Assembly: GCA_905215855.1 (NCBI GenBank)
Contig: CAJMRT010000001.1
Coordinates: 41,325-105,324 of the forward strand
Source of the DNA: an uncultured bacterium
Lineage (GTDB): Bacteria > Bacillota > Clostridia > Oscillospirales > Acutalibacteraceae
Reading direction: 5' to 3'
Length of the DNA: 64,000 nucleotides
Position numbers and translations under genes: made by a program. The notes beneath the pieces are model-generated. The model was not told where the DNA came from, ran no database searches, and saw only the letters and a list, made by a program, of their open reading frames with translations. Shown here piece by piece: positions 23,911 through 34,135 of this stretch. Numbering within the stretch: position 1 is the stretch's first letter; every line of letters begins with the position of its first letter.

Positions 23911-26900
23911 ATGAATAGGTTCAAAAAAACCAAGGGTGCTGTTTCAATATTCCTTGTTATTATTTTGGTGCCAATGATGACTGTTTCTGCACTTTTTGTA
24001 GATGCCAGCAAAGTGTCATTAGCTAAATCCGTTTCGGAATCTGCAGGAGATTTGACTCTCAATACAGCACTTACTGACTATGACACAAAATTAAAGGATA
24101 TGTACGGCCTTTTTGCGACTGCACAGAATACAGACGAATTGTATGCAAGTTTGGAGGATTATTATCGTTCCTGCATTACTTCTTCGGGTGTCAGCAACGA
24201 AGATGCCGATTCTTATGTGGATCAAATTATGGCTCAGCTTGGTTTGGTTGGTGACAGCGGCGATGTGTCTGACATACTCAATATGGAGCTTGTAGATTTT
24301 AGTGTGAATAAAAACAGTGACGCCACACTTTCAAATGCAAGTGTTATGAAGAAGCAGATTGTCGATTTTATGAAATATCGTGCTCCTATTAACACAGGAT
24401 TAAGTTTTCTTTCTTCAATTCAGACATTTAAAACATTAAGTAAGCAAAGCGAACTTGTTGATAAGCGACAGGATTACTACAAAGAAGAAGAGAGTGTAAT
24501 GAATACACTCAAGTCCGCGTGGGAATATATTAACAAATACAATTCTTTGCCCCTTATTACCGATGAAAATTATTTCAGCGATATGCAGAAAAATTTAAAA
24601 GACTCTTCAGGTTGGGAGAATGATTATAAGTTTTCCGTCAACAGAAAGACGATAATGGACCTATACGATACACAGGACTATATTGATTATTATTGTAATG
24701 TACAGAAAGTAAATAATGTCGAATCTAAAAATGCAGCAGGCGATAATGTTAGGGTTGATTTGTGGAGATTTACTTATTCTGAAACAGGTGTATCTGCCCC
24801 TTTACAAGATTATACTCAATATTATCCAAAACGAGTTGGCGGATATGATAAAAACAAACTTCCAACAGCTGATGGAATAAAATCATTGATGAATTCGTTC
24901 TATAGGGAACTTCAAAAAATGGATTCCTATGGGGCAGAAATCAAGAAAACATCCGCCCCTGTCGATGTGTATGACTTACAGTACCTTGTTCAAACAAACA
25001 GAAAAAATTTGGGACCGTACACAAGCTCTGCTCAGTCAGTGTATACAGTATATCAAAAACTGAAGAATGCAATGATATGGGTTGAGGCTTATGACGATGA
25101 TGCAAAAAAGGAACTCAAAGATACTCAAATAACTGTAAATTCAAAGTCAGATAAGCTTTCTTCCCAATTTTCTACAATTGAAAGCAAGTACGAAAGCGCT
25201 ATGAACGAGGTCAGCGGAATCGCCAAAACTTTTTCTGATATTTCACAAGAGTTAAATAAAGGCGAAGATCCGACAAACACAACAAAGACGAATGATTTAA
25301 TAAAAGGTATAAGCGACAAGGTCTCGGGTTATGTTGACAATATGGAAAAAGCCAAAGAATACCTTGATAACGCATCAAAGAAACTTAATGAGGCAAAAAC
25401 TTCTGTTGAAAGCGGAAAACTGTATAACGCTAAAAATGCGTGGGAAGGTGCAGCTAACGATAATGAACTTAAAAACACATCTATGGCTCGGCAGGATAAA
25501 GCAGAAATTCAGGAGTTGGGAACTTATCTGAATACGCAAGAAATAGAAAAAATGGTTACGAGATTGAAGAATATCTCAGATAACCTCCAAAAAAGTATTG
25601 ATAAAATTAAAAAATATAAGTTTGACGGTACTTTTATCGGGGATATAAAAGGTTACGGTAAAGCCGAGTCCTTAATTGAGAGCAAGGTTGGTGCTGCTCA
25701 GCTTAAGAGCGTTAAACTTTCAACACCGCAACTAAAAAGTCAGGCAGACGGTTGGTTTTCATGGGAGAGTGGAAAACTTGATGTGAGCTGGGTGAATAAA
25801 TCAGGAACACAGGTTTATTTACACGGAAAAACCGATAAGTTGAATTTTTATTCGTATTTGTACACTCATTTCAACACAGGCGAGGTTTCTGCAAAAACAG
25901 AAACAAAATCTGAGAACAAATCAGACGGTCAGAATTTGTATGACGATATAAAGAAAAATTCAGATTCAAAGGCAAGTGATGATGCTAAAAATGCAGAAAA
26001 AGGAAATATTACAAACAGCAAGGATTTATCTTCATTGGTCACAAAGGGTTGGCCGTCGAAAGATGTGGGAAATAATGCTGAAACCCCTTCTTCAGAAATA
26101 AAAACAGGTGATTCTGCGGCAAAAGATACAAGCAAAAGCCTTAGTTCTATGTTTAAAAACTTAGGCGACGCAGCCGCAAAAATGGGAACAGACTTGCGAG
26201 ATAAATTGTATGTTTCCGATTATGTCCTCAGTATGTTCAGTTACGATACAATTGAGAAGGAAACGGAAAAAAAGTCGGGTAAAGATGCAGAGGTACAGAC
26301 ATTAACGCTTACCCCGATGAACACAACAAACAATTACGCCTACGGCAAAGAGGTTGAGTACATAATTTACGGTGGTTCAAACTCTTCAAATCTCACCAAG
26401 GCCTACGGTTCAATTTACGGAATCAGATTTGGATTTAATGTAATATACGCATTTATGGACTCATCTATTCGAGATACCGCATTTGCTATTGCAACCCCGA
26501 TTTCTGCGGCTACATTGGGTGTTATTCCTGCTCCGCTTATTCAGGCGGCAATTATTATAGGAATCGCTTGTTGTGAGTCAGCATTGGATTTGCAAGATTT
26601 AAAAAACGGCGAAAGCGTTCCGTTGTTTAAGAATAAAAAAACTTGGAAATGCTCTGTCAATGGTTTAATGAATGAAGCCAGAGAAGGTATTGGTAATGCG
26701 TTAAAAGATGTTACCGATTCTGCATTAGATGCCGGTATTGAAAAGTTGAATGATTTGCTTGATATGACAGATGACCAGCTTAATGAGTTTATCAAAGACG
26801 GAACAGATAAGGTTGTCAGCTCTGTATCTGCGTCGTATGATACTCTTATTGAAAGGCATGCAAATACGGCAATTCAAAAGTTGACAACTCTCTGTAATAA

Positions 26901-27645
26901 TGCCATTGAAAAGTATGCAAGTGATCCGGCTGTTGATATGGCAGATGAAGTTACCAAAGGGTTAGATGATTGGCTCAAAGCAGAAGGTAAAGGTGTTGAT
27001 AAAAGTTCTGACCTTGGATACATAGTTAAAGCTGAGGCAGTAAAACTGATAAAGGAAAACTATGTTCAATTATTGTTAGATGAAATGAAGAGTGTTACAG
27101 ACAATGCCGAAACATCTATATCTAATGTAGCAAACAATATTACGGGAATAATTGATGAAGTTAGAAGGGATATAGTGAGAATAATAAGTACCACTTCTGA
27201 CAAAGTAATTGCCTATAAAGATAAAATGAAAGAAAAGGTTAAGGAATCAATGAAAGGCGGAGCTGGAAAGTTAAAGGAGACCCTAAATCAGCAGATTGAC
27301 GGAATTTTTGGAAGTAATTCTGGTGACTCGGATTCTACGGGAATGGCTTCGTTACTGTCATTTTCCTACAGTGACTATCTCAGATTGTTTTTAATGATAG
27401 GTCTTTATACAAACGAAGAGGGAGTACTGCTCAGAACAGGAGATGTTATACAGGCAAATATGAGACAGGACGCCGAAAGAAAAGACTTTAAACTTTCAGA
27501 TTCGGCTGTATATGTTGACCTGTATGCAAAGGTTCAGGTTAAGCCGACTCTGTTGGCACTTCCGCTGTTTGCCGATGTTGAGGGCAACCCTTCGGATAAT
27601 GTAAACTGGTATACAGTTGAATATAAATCTACCAAAGGATATTAA
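23911..27645 (+). CDS. Large DUF5702/TadG-like pilus locus protein
   Basis: The 1244-residue protein has an N-terminal prepilin-like segment, KKTKGAVSIFLVIILVPMMT, followed by VSALFVDASKVSLAKS, the start typical of DUF5702 proteins in Firmicute Tad loci. Position +5 after KG is Phe, not Glu. A long, Lys/Ser/Asp-rich, largely helical extracytoplasmic part follows with several coiled-coil-like stretches (about 360-580 and 930-1130), and a short hydrophobic region near 860-890 (PISAATLGVIPAPLIQAAII). It may form a pilus-associated surface structure or cap. ATG at 23911 lies 10 nt after AAGGAGG; the TTG at 23902 is too close to it. Confidence 0.75.
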   Translation: MNRFKKTKGAVSIFLVIILVPMMTVSALFVDASKVSLAKSVSESAGDLTLNTALTDYDTKLKDMYGLFATAQNTDELYASLEDYYRSCITSSGVSNEDADSYVDQIMAQLGLVGDSGDVSDILNMELVDFSVNKNSDATLSNASVMKKQIVDFMKYRAPINTGLSFLSSIQTFKTLSKQSELVDKRQDYYKEEESVMNTLKSAWEYINKYNSLPLITDENYFSDMQKNLKDSSGWENDYKFSVNRKTIMDLYDTQDYIDYYCNVQKVNNVESKNAAGDNVRVDLWRFTYSETGVSAPLQDYTQYYPKRVGGYDKNKLPTADGIKSLMNSFYRELQKMDSYGAEIKKTSAPVDVYDLQYLVQTNRKNLGPYTSSAQSVYTVYQKLKNAMIWVEAYDDDAKKELKDTQITVNSKSDKLSSQFSTIESKYESAMNEVSGIAKTFSDISQELNKGEDPTNTTKTNDLIKGISDKVSGYVDNMEKAKEYLDNASKKLNEAKTSVESGKLYNAKNAWEGAANDNELKNTSMARQDKAEIQELGTYLNTQEIEKMVTRLKNISDNLQKSIDKIKKYKFDGTFIGDIKGYGKAESLIESKVGAAQLKSVKLSTPQLKSQADGWFSWESGKLDVSWVNKSGTQVYLHGKTDKLNFYSYLYTHFNTGEVSAKTETKSENKSDGQNLYDDIKKNSDSKASDDAKNAEKGNITNSKDLSSLVTKGWPSKDVGNNAETPSSEIKTGDSAAKDTSKSLSSMFKNLGDAAAKMGTDLRDKLYVSDYVLSMFSYDTIEKETEKKSGKDAEVQTLTLTPMNTTNNYAYGKEVEYIIYGGSNSSNLTKAYGSIYGIRFGFNVIYAFMDSSIRDTAFAIATPISAATLGVIPAPLIQAAIIIGIACCESALDLQDLKNGESVPLFKNKKTWKCSVNGLMNEAREGIGNALKDVTDSALDAGIEKLNDLLDMTDDQLNEFIKDGTDKVVSSVSASYDTLIERHANTAIQKLTTLCNNAIEKYASDPAVDMADEVTKGLDDWLKAEGKGVDKSSDLGYIVKAEAVKLIKENYVQLLLDEMKSVTDNAETSISNVANNITGIIDEVRRDIVRIISTTSDKVIAYKDKMKEKVKESMKGGAGKLKETLNQQIDGIFGSNSGDSDSTGMASLLSFSYSDYLRLFLMIGLYTNEEGVLLRTGDVIQANMRQDAERKDFKLSDSAVYVDLYAKVQVKPTLLALPLFADVEGNPSDNVNWYTVEYKSTKGY

Positions 27646-27660
27646 AGGAGAAAAAACACA

Positions 27661-28296
27661 ATGAAAAAAACACTCACAATTTTAATCGCACTTACTATGC
27701 TCTTATCTGTTTCTGCCTGTGGCAACAGTGAATCACAAAAGCCGACAGATTCGGCAATCAGTTCCTCACAAGTGTCGCAGACGGAAGGCAGTTCGGAAAC
27801 TGTTGCACAAACATCAAACAAAAAGTTGTCGGGTACTTATAAAGTTCCACTGAAAAATATATATGTTGATGTTCCAAACTATCAAGAGATTGAACAGGCA
27901 TTTACTGAATTATTTATTATTCATGATTCAAGATATGTATCTTTTACTGAAGCAAAGTATAGTGAGGCAAGTTCTCCAAAAGAGGCTCACAAAGTCGCTT
28001 TTGAAGAAATGATTCCAAACATGCAAAATTATGAAGGCGGAATAAACGGTATAACAATTACTAAAGACGAAGAGACCACAATTAACGGAATAGATATGTA
28101 TTTGTTCGAGGGTACTATTAACTACGGAACAGATACAAAGTTTGACGGATATGCAAAGGGTTGTGCGTTCGTTCTTGATGGGGTTCCGTGCGAAATTGTC
28201 GGTTCGGTAATTGATAAGTCACAAAGTCAGGAACTTATTGATGAAATCAGTGAGATTGTAGATGAAATGACACAAACAGTTCGTTCAGAAGAGTAA
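27661..28296 (+). CDS. Lipoprotein of the pilus locus
   Basis: This 211-residue lipoprotein has a signal peptide with lipobox LSVSAC (Cys20) and a Ser/Gln-rich linker (21-55). A globular domain of about 150 residues includes a DVPNYQEIEQAF start and a GYAKGCAFVLDGVPCEIVGS strand pair. No family is recognised. Its place between the DUF5702 protein and the second TadE-like gene suggests a Tad accessory role such as a pilotin or surface assembly factor. ATG at 27661 after AAAGGAG. Confidence 0.7.
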   Translation: MKKTLTILIALTMLLSVSACGNSESQKPTDSAISSSQVSQTEGSSETVAQTSNKKLSGTYKVPLKNIYVDVPNYQEIEQAFTELFIIHDSRYVSFTEAKYSEASSPKEAHKVAFEEMIPNMQNYEGGINGITITKDEETTINGIDMYLFEGTINYGTDTKFDGYAKGCAFVLDGVPCEIVGSVIDKSQSQELIDEISEIVDEMTQTVRSEE

Positions 28297-28319
28297 GCAA
28301 AAAAATCGGAGGGATGGAG

Positions 28320-29648
28320 ATGCTGAAAAGAATAAAAGGCGAAAGTGGATCGGTTACTATTGAGGCAACCATCTCTCTGTCTGCATTTATGTTTGCAATT
28401 GTGACCTTGCTTACCATTGTAAATATCTGTTTGGTGCAGGCTCGTGTTGCTGTAGCTATCAACACAACCGCAAAGGAACTGTCACAATACAGTTACCTTT
28501 ATTCACTTACAGGATTTAATAAGAGCGAGGCTGAGCTTGCTCAGGCGGCTAAAGACGGAACGCAGGATATTGATTCTATTATGTCTGATATAAACACCGT
28601 ATTCAATGAGATTGAAAATCTCGGTAATACAGGAAAATCTTCTATGGATAATATATCTGATATATCTAAGTCTTGGGATTCCGCCGTCGGAAGTGCAGAT
28701 AAAATTAAAGACGCAGGCAGTTCATTAAAGTCTACAATTGAAGATATTGCCAAAGATCCAAAACAGTTGATGTTCGGAATTGCAAAAATGGCGGCAAGTG
28801 AAGGTTTAAATCTTGCAAAATCAAGACTTGTAGCCGCCCCGCTTTCAAAGGTTTTGTGCAAAAAACATCTTGTCAGTTCAAAAGACGGTGATGTTGATGA
28901 TTATTTAAAACATCTGGGTGTTGTTCCTAACGGAAACGGCTCTTACATTGACGGACTTGATTTTTCAAATTCAACCTTATTCCCATACGGCTCAAATGAA
29001 ATAACTGTTGATGTGTCGTATGATGTCAAAGTAATTGCGTTGCTTCCGATTGATTTTAAATTTTCTTTTCATCAAAAAGCAATTACACACGGCTGGCTTG
29101 CAGGTGAATCTACATATAAAGGTTCTAAAAAATACAAAGAAACCGATACCCTCTGGACGAAAGCTACCGTTCAGGAACGATCAAATTTAATTCGCCATAT
29201 GGTTATTGCGGATATGGAAAAAGAGGGTTATAAGAAAACCGCAGGTTTGACAGATGTTCAGCTCTATAATTCCGAAAAAAATGAATTTGTTATGATTTCC
29301 TCAATGAATCCGCTTTACAGTTCAGCTGATGAAGATGTAAAAACTCTTGATGATTTGGATTCGGTTGCACTCAAGGAAAGTATTGAGAGATTGTGCGGAA
29401 AAATGACGAGCACAACAGATGGACTTTCTTCTGTTGATGTTAAAACCGAAAAAAACGGACAAACAACCAAGGAAAAACAAAATTGCGGCGGAGCTAAAAA
29501 TAAGATTGTCTTGGTTATTCCTGAGGATGAAGGTCTTAAGGAAAAAATTGAAAAGGTGATTGCTGACGCAGATACCCGTGGAGTAACGATTGAGGTTGTT
29601 CCGAGTTACGGAAAAGGCGCCAGCAAAACAGAAGAAAAAGATAATTAG
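28320..29648 (+). CDS. Second, long TadE-like pseudopilin
   Basis: The 442-residue protein starts with a basic leader (MLKRIKGESG) and SVTIEATISLSAFMFAIVTL, with Glu at +5 after the cleavage glycine. The rest is extracytoplasmic: a helical part (about 55-180), then a domain with ALLPIDFKFSFHQKAITHGW, and a charged Lys-rich tail (KGASKTEEKDN). It is twice the usual TadE length. ATG at 28320 is 6 nt after GGAGGG; ATG 28314 abuts that site. The prepilin peptidase gene begins 10 nt after it. Confidence 0.8.
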   Translation: MLKRIKGESGSVTIEATISLSAFMFAIVTLLTIVNICLVQARVAVAINTTAKELSQYSYLYSLTGFNKSEAELAQAAKDGTQDIDSIMSDINTVFNEIENLGNTGKSSMDNISDISKSWDSAVGSADKIKDAGSSLKSTIEDIAKDPKQLMFGIAKMAASEGLNLAKSRLVAAPLSKVLCKKHLVSSKDGDVDDYLKHLGVVPNGNGSYIDGLDFSNSTLFPYGSNEITVDVSYDVKVIALLPIDFKFSFHQKAITHGWLAGESTYKGSKKYKETDTLWTKATVQERSNLIRHMVIADMEKEGYKKTAGLTDVQLYNSEKNEFVMISSMNPLYSSADEDVKTLDDLDSVALKESIERLCGKMTSTTDGLSSVDVKTEKNGQTTKEKQNCGGAKNKIVLVIPEDEGLKEKIEKVIADADTRGVTIEVVPSYGKGASKTEEKDN

Positions 29649-29658
29649 GGATGAGAAA

Positions 29659-30330
29659 ATGAGAATAATAATTGAAACCGTTATCTCCCTCGTTTTGATA
29701 TGTGCAGGCTATATCGGAGCTTGTGTTTATTTGAAAAACGGCAGTATTAAAAAATTTAACAAGAGCGATATTGCCATAGATTCCAAAAGCAAGGTTATAT
29801 ACATCGTTTTCGCTGTGTTGAAAAGTATATGTATAGTTGCTTTGTTTAACACAATTTATGTTTCGCATAGCATAATTCACCAGCTAAAACTTTTGGTTTT
29901 GATAGAATCAATTTTGCCAATGGCAGCGGTTGATTACAAAAAGCATAAAATACCAAATCCGTTTTTGATTGTGTCTTTAGTGTTATGTATGGTGCTTTAT
30001 ATTGCAGAGTTTGTTTTTTCTCCGTCAACAGTGCTTGATTCACTAAAAGACGGAGTAATCGGAGCTGCGGTTATAGGTTTGTTTTTCTTGTTAATTTCAC
30101 TTGTGTTTAAAAACAGTATAGGTATGGGTGACATTAAATTATTTGCTTTGATGGGCCTGTATCAGGGACTGTGGGGAGCATTTAATTCAGTGTTTTTTTC
30201 ACTTTTGGTTTCATTTTTTCTTGCACTTGGATTGCTCATTTCAAAGAAAAAGAAAAGGAAAGACTCAATTTCATTCGGACCGAGTATTCTGCTTGGAACA
30301 ATTATTGCTATAGGCTTATCCGGAATATGA
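29659..30330 (+). CDS. tadV: A24 prepilin peptidase (TadV/CpaA-like)
   Basis: This 223-residue multipass membrane aspartic protease removes prepilin leaders at the cytoplasmic side. The two catalytic aspartates are visible: Asp92 in AAVDYKKHKIPN and Asp158 in SIGMGDIKLFALMG. No N-terminal methylase domain is present, as in TadV/CpaA. The substrates are the Flp pilin and TadE-like proteins of the same operon. ATG at 29659 is preferred; an open frame upstream overlaps the preceding gene. Confidence 0.9.
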   Translation: MRIIIETVISLVLICAGYIGACVYLKNGSIKKFNKSDIAIDSKSKVIYIVFAVLKSICIVALFNTIYVSHSIIHQLKLLVLIESILPMAAVDYKKHKIPNPFLIVSLVLCMVLYIAEFVFSPSTVLDSLKDGVIGAAVIGLFFLLISLVFKNSIGMGDIKLFALMGLYQGLWGAFNSVFFSLLVSFFLALGLLISKKKKRKDSISFGPSILLGTIIAIGLSGI

Positions 30331-30343
30331 TGAGGTGCACAAA

Positions 30344-31657
30344 ATGAAAAACTACAGAAAAATAATACCGCTTGCTTTGGTTGTTCTTATGGCACTGGCG
30401 TGCTATTCTCTTGTTTCTAATGCTGTTAAAGAAAACAGTGATTACAATCACTATTTGTCAGAGGCAAGAAAATATGCCGAATTGGACATAACTAAATATG
30501 CTATTGAAAATTATAATAAAGCTCTATCCATCAACCCGACTCCCGATGTTTATGTGGAAGTGGCTGAATATTATGAGAGACAGGAAAATTCAGATACAAA
30601 ACTCTTGAATTGGTGTGAAGATTTCTTTGAAAAATATCCTACAAATTCAAAGTCGTATGATTGTATTCTCAAGGCATATATGAAACAGAAAGATTATGAT
30701 TCTTGCTTTGATGTGTTATCTACAGCAGAAAAACGCAATGTTTCATCTGAATACATAAAATCTGTAAAAAATGAACTTTCATATACATTTAAACTCGATT
30801 TCAATACATACGATGATGTCGGAATATACGGAAACGGTTTTTGTGCAGTTAAAAGCAAAGATGCATGGGGCTATGTTGATTCTTACGGAAATCAAAAGAC
30901 ACCAATTACTTATGTTTCGGCTGCTCCCTTTACGAAAGCTGAAATGGCTCCTGTTGTTGATCAGAAAGGTGAATGTTATTTTATTGATAATACAGGCTCA
31001 AGAGTTTTGGCATCAAAAGAAAAATATAAGTCATTCGGAATTTCTTCTGATGACATAATAAAAGTTGAACTTGAAAACGGAAAATATTCATATTGTGACA
31101 GCGAACTTAACAAGTTGTTCGGTGAATATGATGATGCTACCGCTTTTAATAATGGCATAGCAGCTGTTAAGGAAAACGGACAGTGGAAAATCATAAATAA
31201 TGAAGGTAATGCAAAGTCATCAACTGAATATGCTGATGTTGTTGCCGATGAAAAAAATATCGTATTTAGAAATGACCGACTTTTTGTAGGTGACGGAACA
31301 GGTTATATTATGATAGACTCTTCCGGAAAACAGATCGGCAATGAAAAATATGAAAACGCACATTGCTTTGCTGACAGCACTTATGCGGCTGTTGAAAATG
31401 ACGGAAAGTGGTTCTTTATAGATAAAAATGCGAAACGGTTATCAGATAAAACTTATGAAGACGCTCGCTCATACAGCAATGGGCTTGCAGCTGTAAAAAT
31501 TTCGGGTAAATGGGGTTTTGTTGACACTGATGAAAATGTTGTGATTGAACAGCAGTTTTTCGGAGCAAAAGATTTTAGCGAAAAAGGCAGCTGCTTTGTA
31601 CAAACAGGAGACAAATGGCAATTGCTTAAACTATATCGCCTGAACAGAGAGGAGTAA
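30344..31657 (+). CDS. TPR and WG-repeat protein, membrane-anchored
   Basis: The 437-residue protein has an N-terminal membrane segment (IIPLALVVLMALACYSLVS), a TPR-like region (about 35-130, YAIENYNKALSINPTPDVYV) and six or so WG beta repeats (about 155-430) such as GFCAVKSKDAWGYVDSYGN and GLAAVKISGKWGFVDTDEN. WG repeats form a surface for protein or wall-ligand binding; function is not established. It lies between the pilus genes and the FHA/PP2C/kinase set. ATG at 30344 after GAGGTG. Confidence 0.8.
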   Translation: MKNYRKIIPLALVVLMALACYSLVSNAVKENSDYNHYLSEARKYAELDITKYAIENYNKALSINPTPDVYVEVAEYYERQENSDTKLLNWCEDFFEKYPTNSKSYDCILKAYMKQKDYDSCFDVLSTAEKRNVSSEYIKSVKNELSYTFKLDFNTYDDVGIYGNGFCAVKSKDAWGYVDSYGNQKTPITYVSAAPFTKAEMAPVVDQKGECYFIDNTGSRVLASKEKYKSFGISSDDIIKVELENGKYSYCDSELNKLFGEYDDATAFNNGIAAVKENGQWKIINNEGNAKSSTEYADVVADEKNIVFRNDRLFVGDGTGYIMIDSSGKQIGNEKYENAHCFADSTYAAVENDGKWFFIDKNAKRLSDKTYEDARSYSNGLAAVKISGKWGFVDTDENVVIEQQFFGAKDFSEKGSCFVQTGDKWQLLKLYRLNREE

Positions 31658-31662
31658 GTATC

Positions 31663-33282
31663 GTGGAATTTTTTTATGAGAATCAGGGTGTTAATACATA
31701 TCTTGTATATAAAATCAAAGAAGGGGATTCTGTTGACACATTAAGCCTTGGTATGATTACCAATAACAATATTCCCGGATTGATAAAAACAATTTTTACT
31801 CAAATGGATGAAGTCAGATTCATAAAGTATAATGTTTCGGCTAAAATTTCCATGAAACAATTTTTTACGGGGGTAGTGAACCGTAAAAGATTACTCGGCG
31901 TTTTTGACGGTATAGTCAACGCTTTAATATCAGCAGAAGACTATATGATTGATACATCAAGCGTCATTCTTGATTTGGACTATATATTTGTAGATGTGTC
32001 AACTTGTGAGGCAACTCTCATATGTTTGCCTATAACTAACAATGAGATACAAAAACCTGATTTAGGATCTTTCTTCAAAAACATTATGGTTAATACTCAG
32101 TTTGATCAGACTGAAAATTCTGACCATGTTGCAAAAATATTTAATTACCTAAATGGCTCACCTCTTTTTTCACTTGTTGATTTTAAAAAACTTATTGACA
32201 GATTAAAGAATGAACAAGTAGTGAATGCGACACCTGTACAACAGGTAATCAGCGTTCAAAAAGTGGTTCAGCCAAAACCGAAAGAAGTTTTACAGCCGAC
32301 TCCTGCTGTAAATATGGTACAACCCGGAACAGCACCTGTTTCGCAACCGGTTCAGATAAATCAGCCTAAACCTCAGCCGGTTGTTAAACCAACGGTATCT
32401 GGTGCTAATAATGTTGTTAAACCGCCAATTCAACAGCAATCACAGCCTGTAACACTTGCAGAACCTGAGAAAAAGATGAGTATGTTTAACTTGCTTATGC
32501 ACTACAGTAAAGAAAACAAGGCTTTATATGATCAGCAGAAGGCAGCTAAAAAGGCTAAAAATGATGCACAAAAACAGGCACAGGCTAATCAAAATGTTAA
32601 CGGAAACGCAGGTAAAATCAATGGTAATTACGGCTATAAAATTCCAAATGTAAATCAGAATTCAGGAAACGGCAGCTTTGCAATTCCGGGACAACCTGCT
32701 TCAAACATACAGCAGCCCACCCCGATTAAACAGCAGAATCAACCTACAGTAAGACCGCAAACGCAGCCTTCACAGATTCCGGCTCAGCCTGTTGTACAGC
32801 AGTCGTTACAAAATAAGCCGTACAATCAGCCGGTTCAGCAGATTCAAAATGTTCAACAAGTTCAGACTGTTCAGCAGGTACAACCACAGGGGCAGCCTAT
32901 GAACTTTGGCAATACCACAGTTTTAAATAACGGAAAAATCGGTGAAACTACAGTCTTAAGCGGAGATTTGCAGCAGACTCAGGCAGTAAGGCCGCATCTT
33001 TTACGCAATAAAAATAATGAAATAATTAACCTTACCAAGCCGGTTTTCCGTATTGGCAAAGAAAAAAGTTATGTTGACTATTTTGTAAGTGACAATACTG
33101 CTGTAAGCAGAAGTCACGCTAACATAATTACCCGAGGAAATAAGTATTATATCGTTGACACAAATTCAACAAACCATACATTTGTTAATGAAAAAATGAT
33201 TCCGAGCAATGCTGAAACCGAAATACATCACGGTGACAAAATTCGTCTGGGTAATGAGGATTTTGAATTCAAACTTTATTAA
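31663..33282 (+). CDS. FHA-domain protein with N-terminal DUF6382-like domain
   Basis: The 539-residue cytosolic protein has a globular N-terminal domain of about 180 residues resembling DUF6382, a long Gln/Pro/Val-rich linker (about 190-430), and a C-terminal FHA domain (about 445-539). The FHA signature is complete: FRIGKEKSYVDYFV, AVSRSHANI and NSTNHTFVNEKMI, which bind phospho-threonine. Linker motifs TTVLNN and TTVLSG are typical phospho-acceptor sites. It is the likely reader for the kinase encoded 0.9 kb downstream. The start is GTG at 31663 after AGAGGAG. Confidence 0.85.
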   Translation: MEFFYENQGVNTYLVYKIKEGDSVDTLSLGMITNNNIPGLIKTIFTQMDEVRFIKYNVSAKISMKQFFTGVVNRKRLLGVFDGIVNALISAEDYMIDTSSVILDLDYIFVDVSTCEATLICLPITNNEIQKPDLGSFFKNIMVNTQFDQTENSDHVAKIFNYLNGSPLFSLVDFKKLIDRLKNEQVVNATPVQQVISVQKVVQPKPKEVLQPTPAVNMVQPGTAPVSQPVQINQPKPQPVVKPTVSGANNVVKPPIQQQSQPVTLAEPEKKMSMFNLLMHYSKENKALYDQQKAAKKAKNDAQKQAQANQNVNGNAGKINGNYGYKIPNVNQNSGNGSFAIPGQPASNIQQPTPIKQQNQPTVRPQTQPSQIPAQPVVQQSLQNKPYNQPVQQIQNVQQVQTVQQVQPQGQPMNFGNTTVLNNGKIGETTVLSGDLQQTQAVRPHLLRNKNNEIINLTKPVFRIGKEKSYVDYFVSDNTAVSRSHANIITRGNKYYIVDTNSTNHTFVNEKMIPSNAETEIHHGDKIRLGNEDFEFKLY

Positions 33283-33345
33283 AGTTAAGATGTTTTGATC
33301 AAAAGATTTTAATAATTCAGATGTTATAAATTATGGAGTGTGACT

Positions 33346-34119
33346 ATGGATTTTATAATATCCGCCGTTACTGACATAGGAACGACCAAAAGTACAAATC
33401 AGGACAGTTTTAATGTTAAAGTGTTGTCTACACCAAGAGGCAAGATGGTTTTTGCCGTGCTTTGTGACGGTATGGGCGGTCTTTCAAAAGGCGAGGTTGC
33501 AAGTGCATCACTTGTAAATGCGTATTGCAAATGGGCAGACAACAAACTTCCGCTTTTATGCGAGAAGGGTTTTGATGATTTTGACATTCGTTCCGACTGG
33601 ACAAAAATTGCAATCGAATACAACGAAAAAATAAAGAGTTACGGAAAAAAATGCGGACTTGCAAGCGGACTCGGTACAACCGTAACAGCCATACTCTTGA
33701 CGGAAAGCAGATATTATATTATCAATGTCGGAGATACTCGTGCCTATGAAATCAGTGATAATGTGACAGTGCTTACAAGAGATCACAGTGTTGTGGCAAC
33801 AGAGGTTGAACAGGGTATTATTACGCCGGAACAGGCAAAGATCGATGTGAGAAGAAGTGTTTTACTGCAATGTATCGGTGCCTCCGAAGAGGTTTATCCC
33901 GATATGTTTTTTGGGGATACAAAGCTGAATGCAGTATATATGTTGTGCAGTGATGGATTCAGGCACGAAATCAGCAATGAAGAAATTTATAATTTTTTGA
34001 ATCCGAATGTTATGGTTGATGCTGACGGTATGAAATGCAATATGCAATCACTTATTGAACTTAATAAGCAGCGTCGAGAAAGAGATAATATTTCTGTAAT
34101 TACCGTCAGAACTTTTTAA
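33346..34119 (+). CDS. PP2C-family Ser/Thr phosphatase
   Basis: This 257-residue cytosolic metal-dependent phosphatase has the family motifs in order: TKSTNQDSF, VLCDGMGGLSKGEVAS (metal-binding Asp and Gly), SGLGTTVTAILL, INVGDTRAYEI, LTRDHSV, LCSDGFRH and RDNISVITV. It should reverse the phosphorylation made by the adjacent kinase. ATG at 33346 follows TGGAG; a GTG two codons earlier is part of that site. It lies between the FHA gene and the kinase gene, the usual order of such modules. Confidence 0.95.
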   Translation: MDFIISAVTDIGTTKSTNQDSFNVKVLSTPRGKMVFAVLCDGMGGLSKGEVASASLVNAYCKWADNKLPLLCEKGFDDFDIRSDWTKIAIEYNEKIKSYGKKCGLASGLGTTVTAILLTESRYYIINVGDTRAYEISDNVTVLTRDHSVVATEVEQGIITPEQAKIDVRRSVLLQCIGASEEVYPDMFFGDTKLNAVYMLCSDGFRHEISNEEIYNFLNPNVMVDADGMKCNMQSLIELNKQRRERDNISVITVRTF

Positions 34120-34135
34120 AATTGGAGGGAACGGG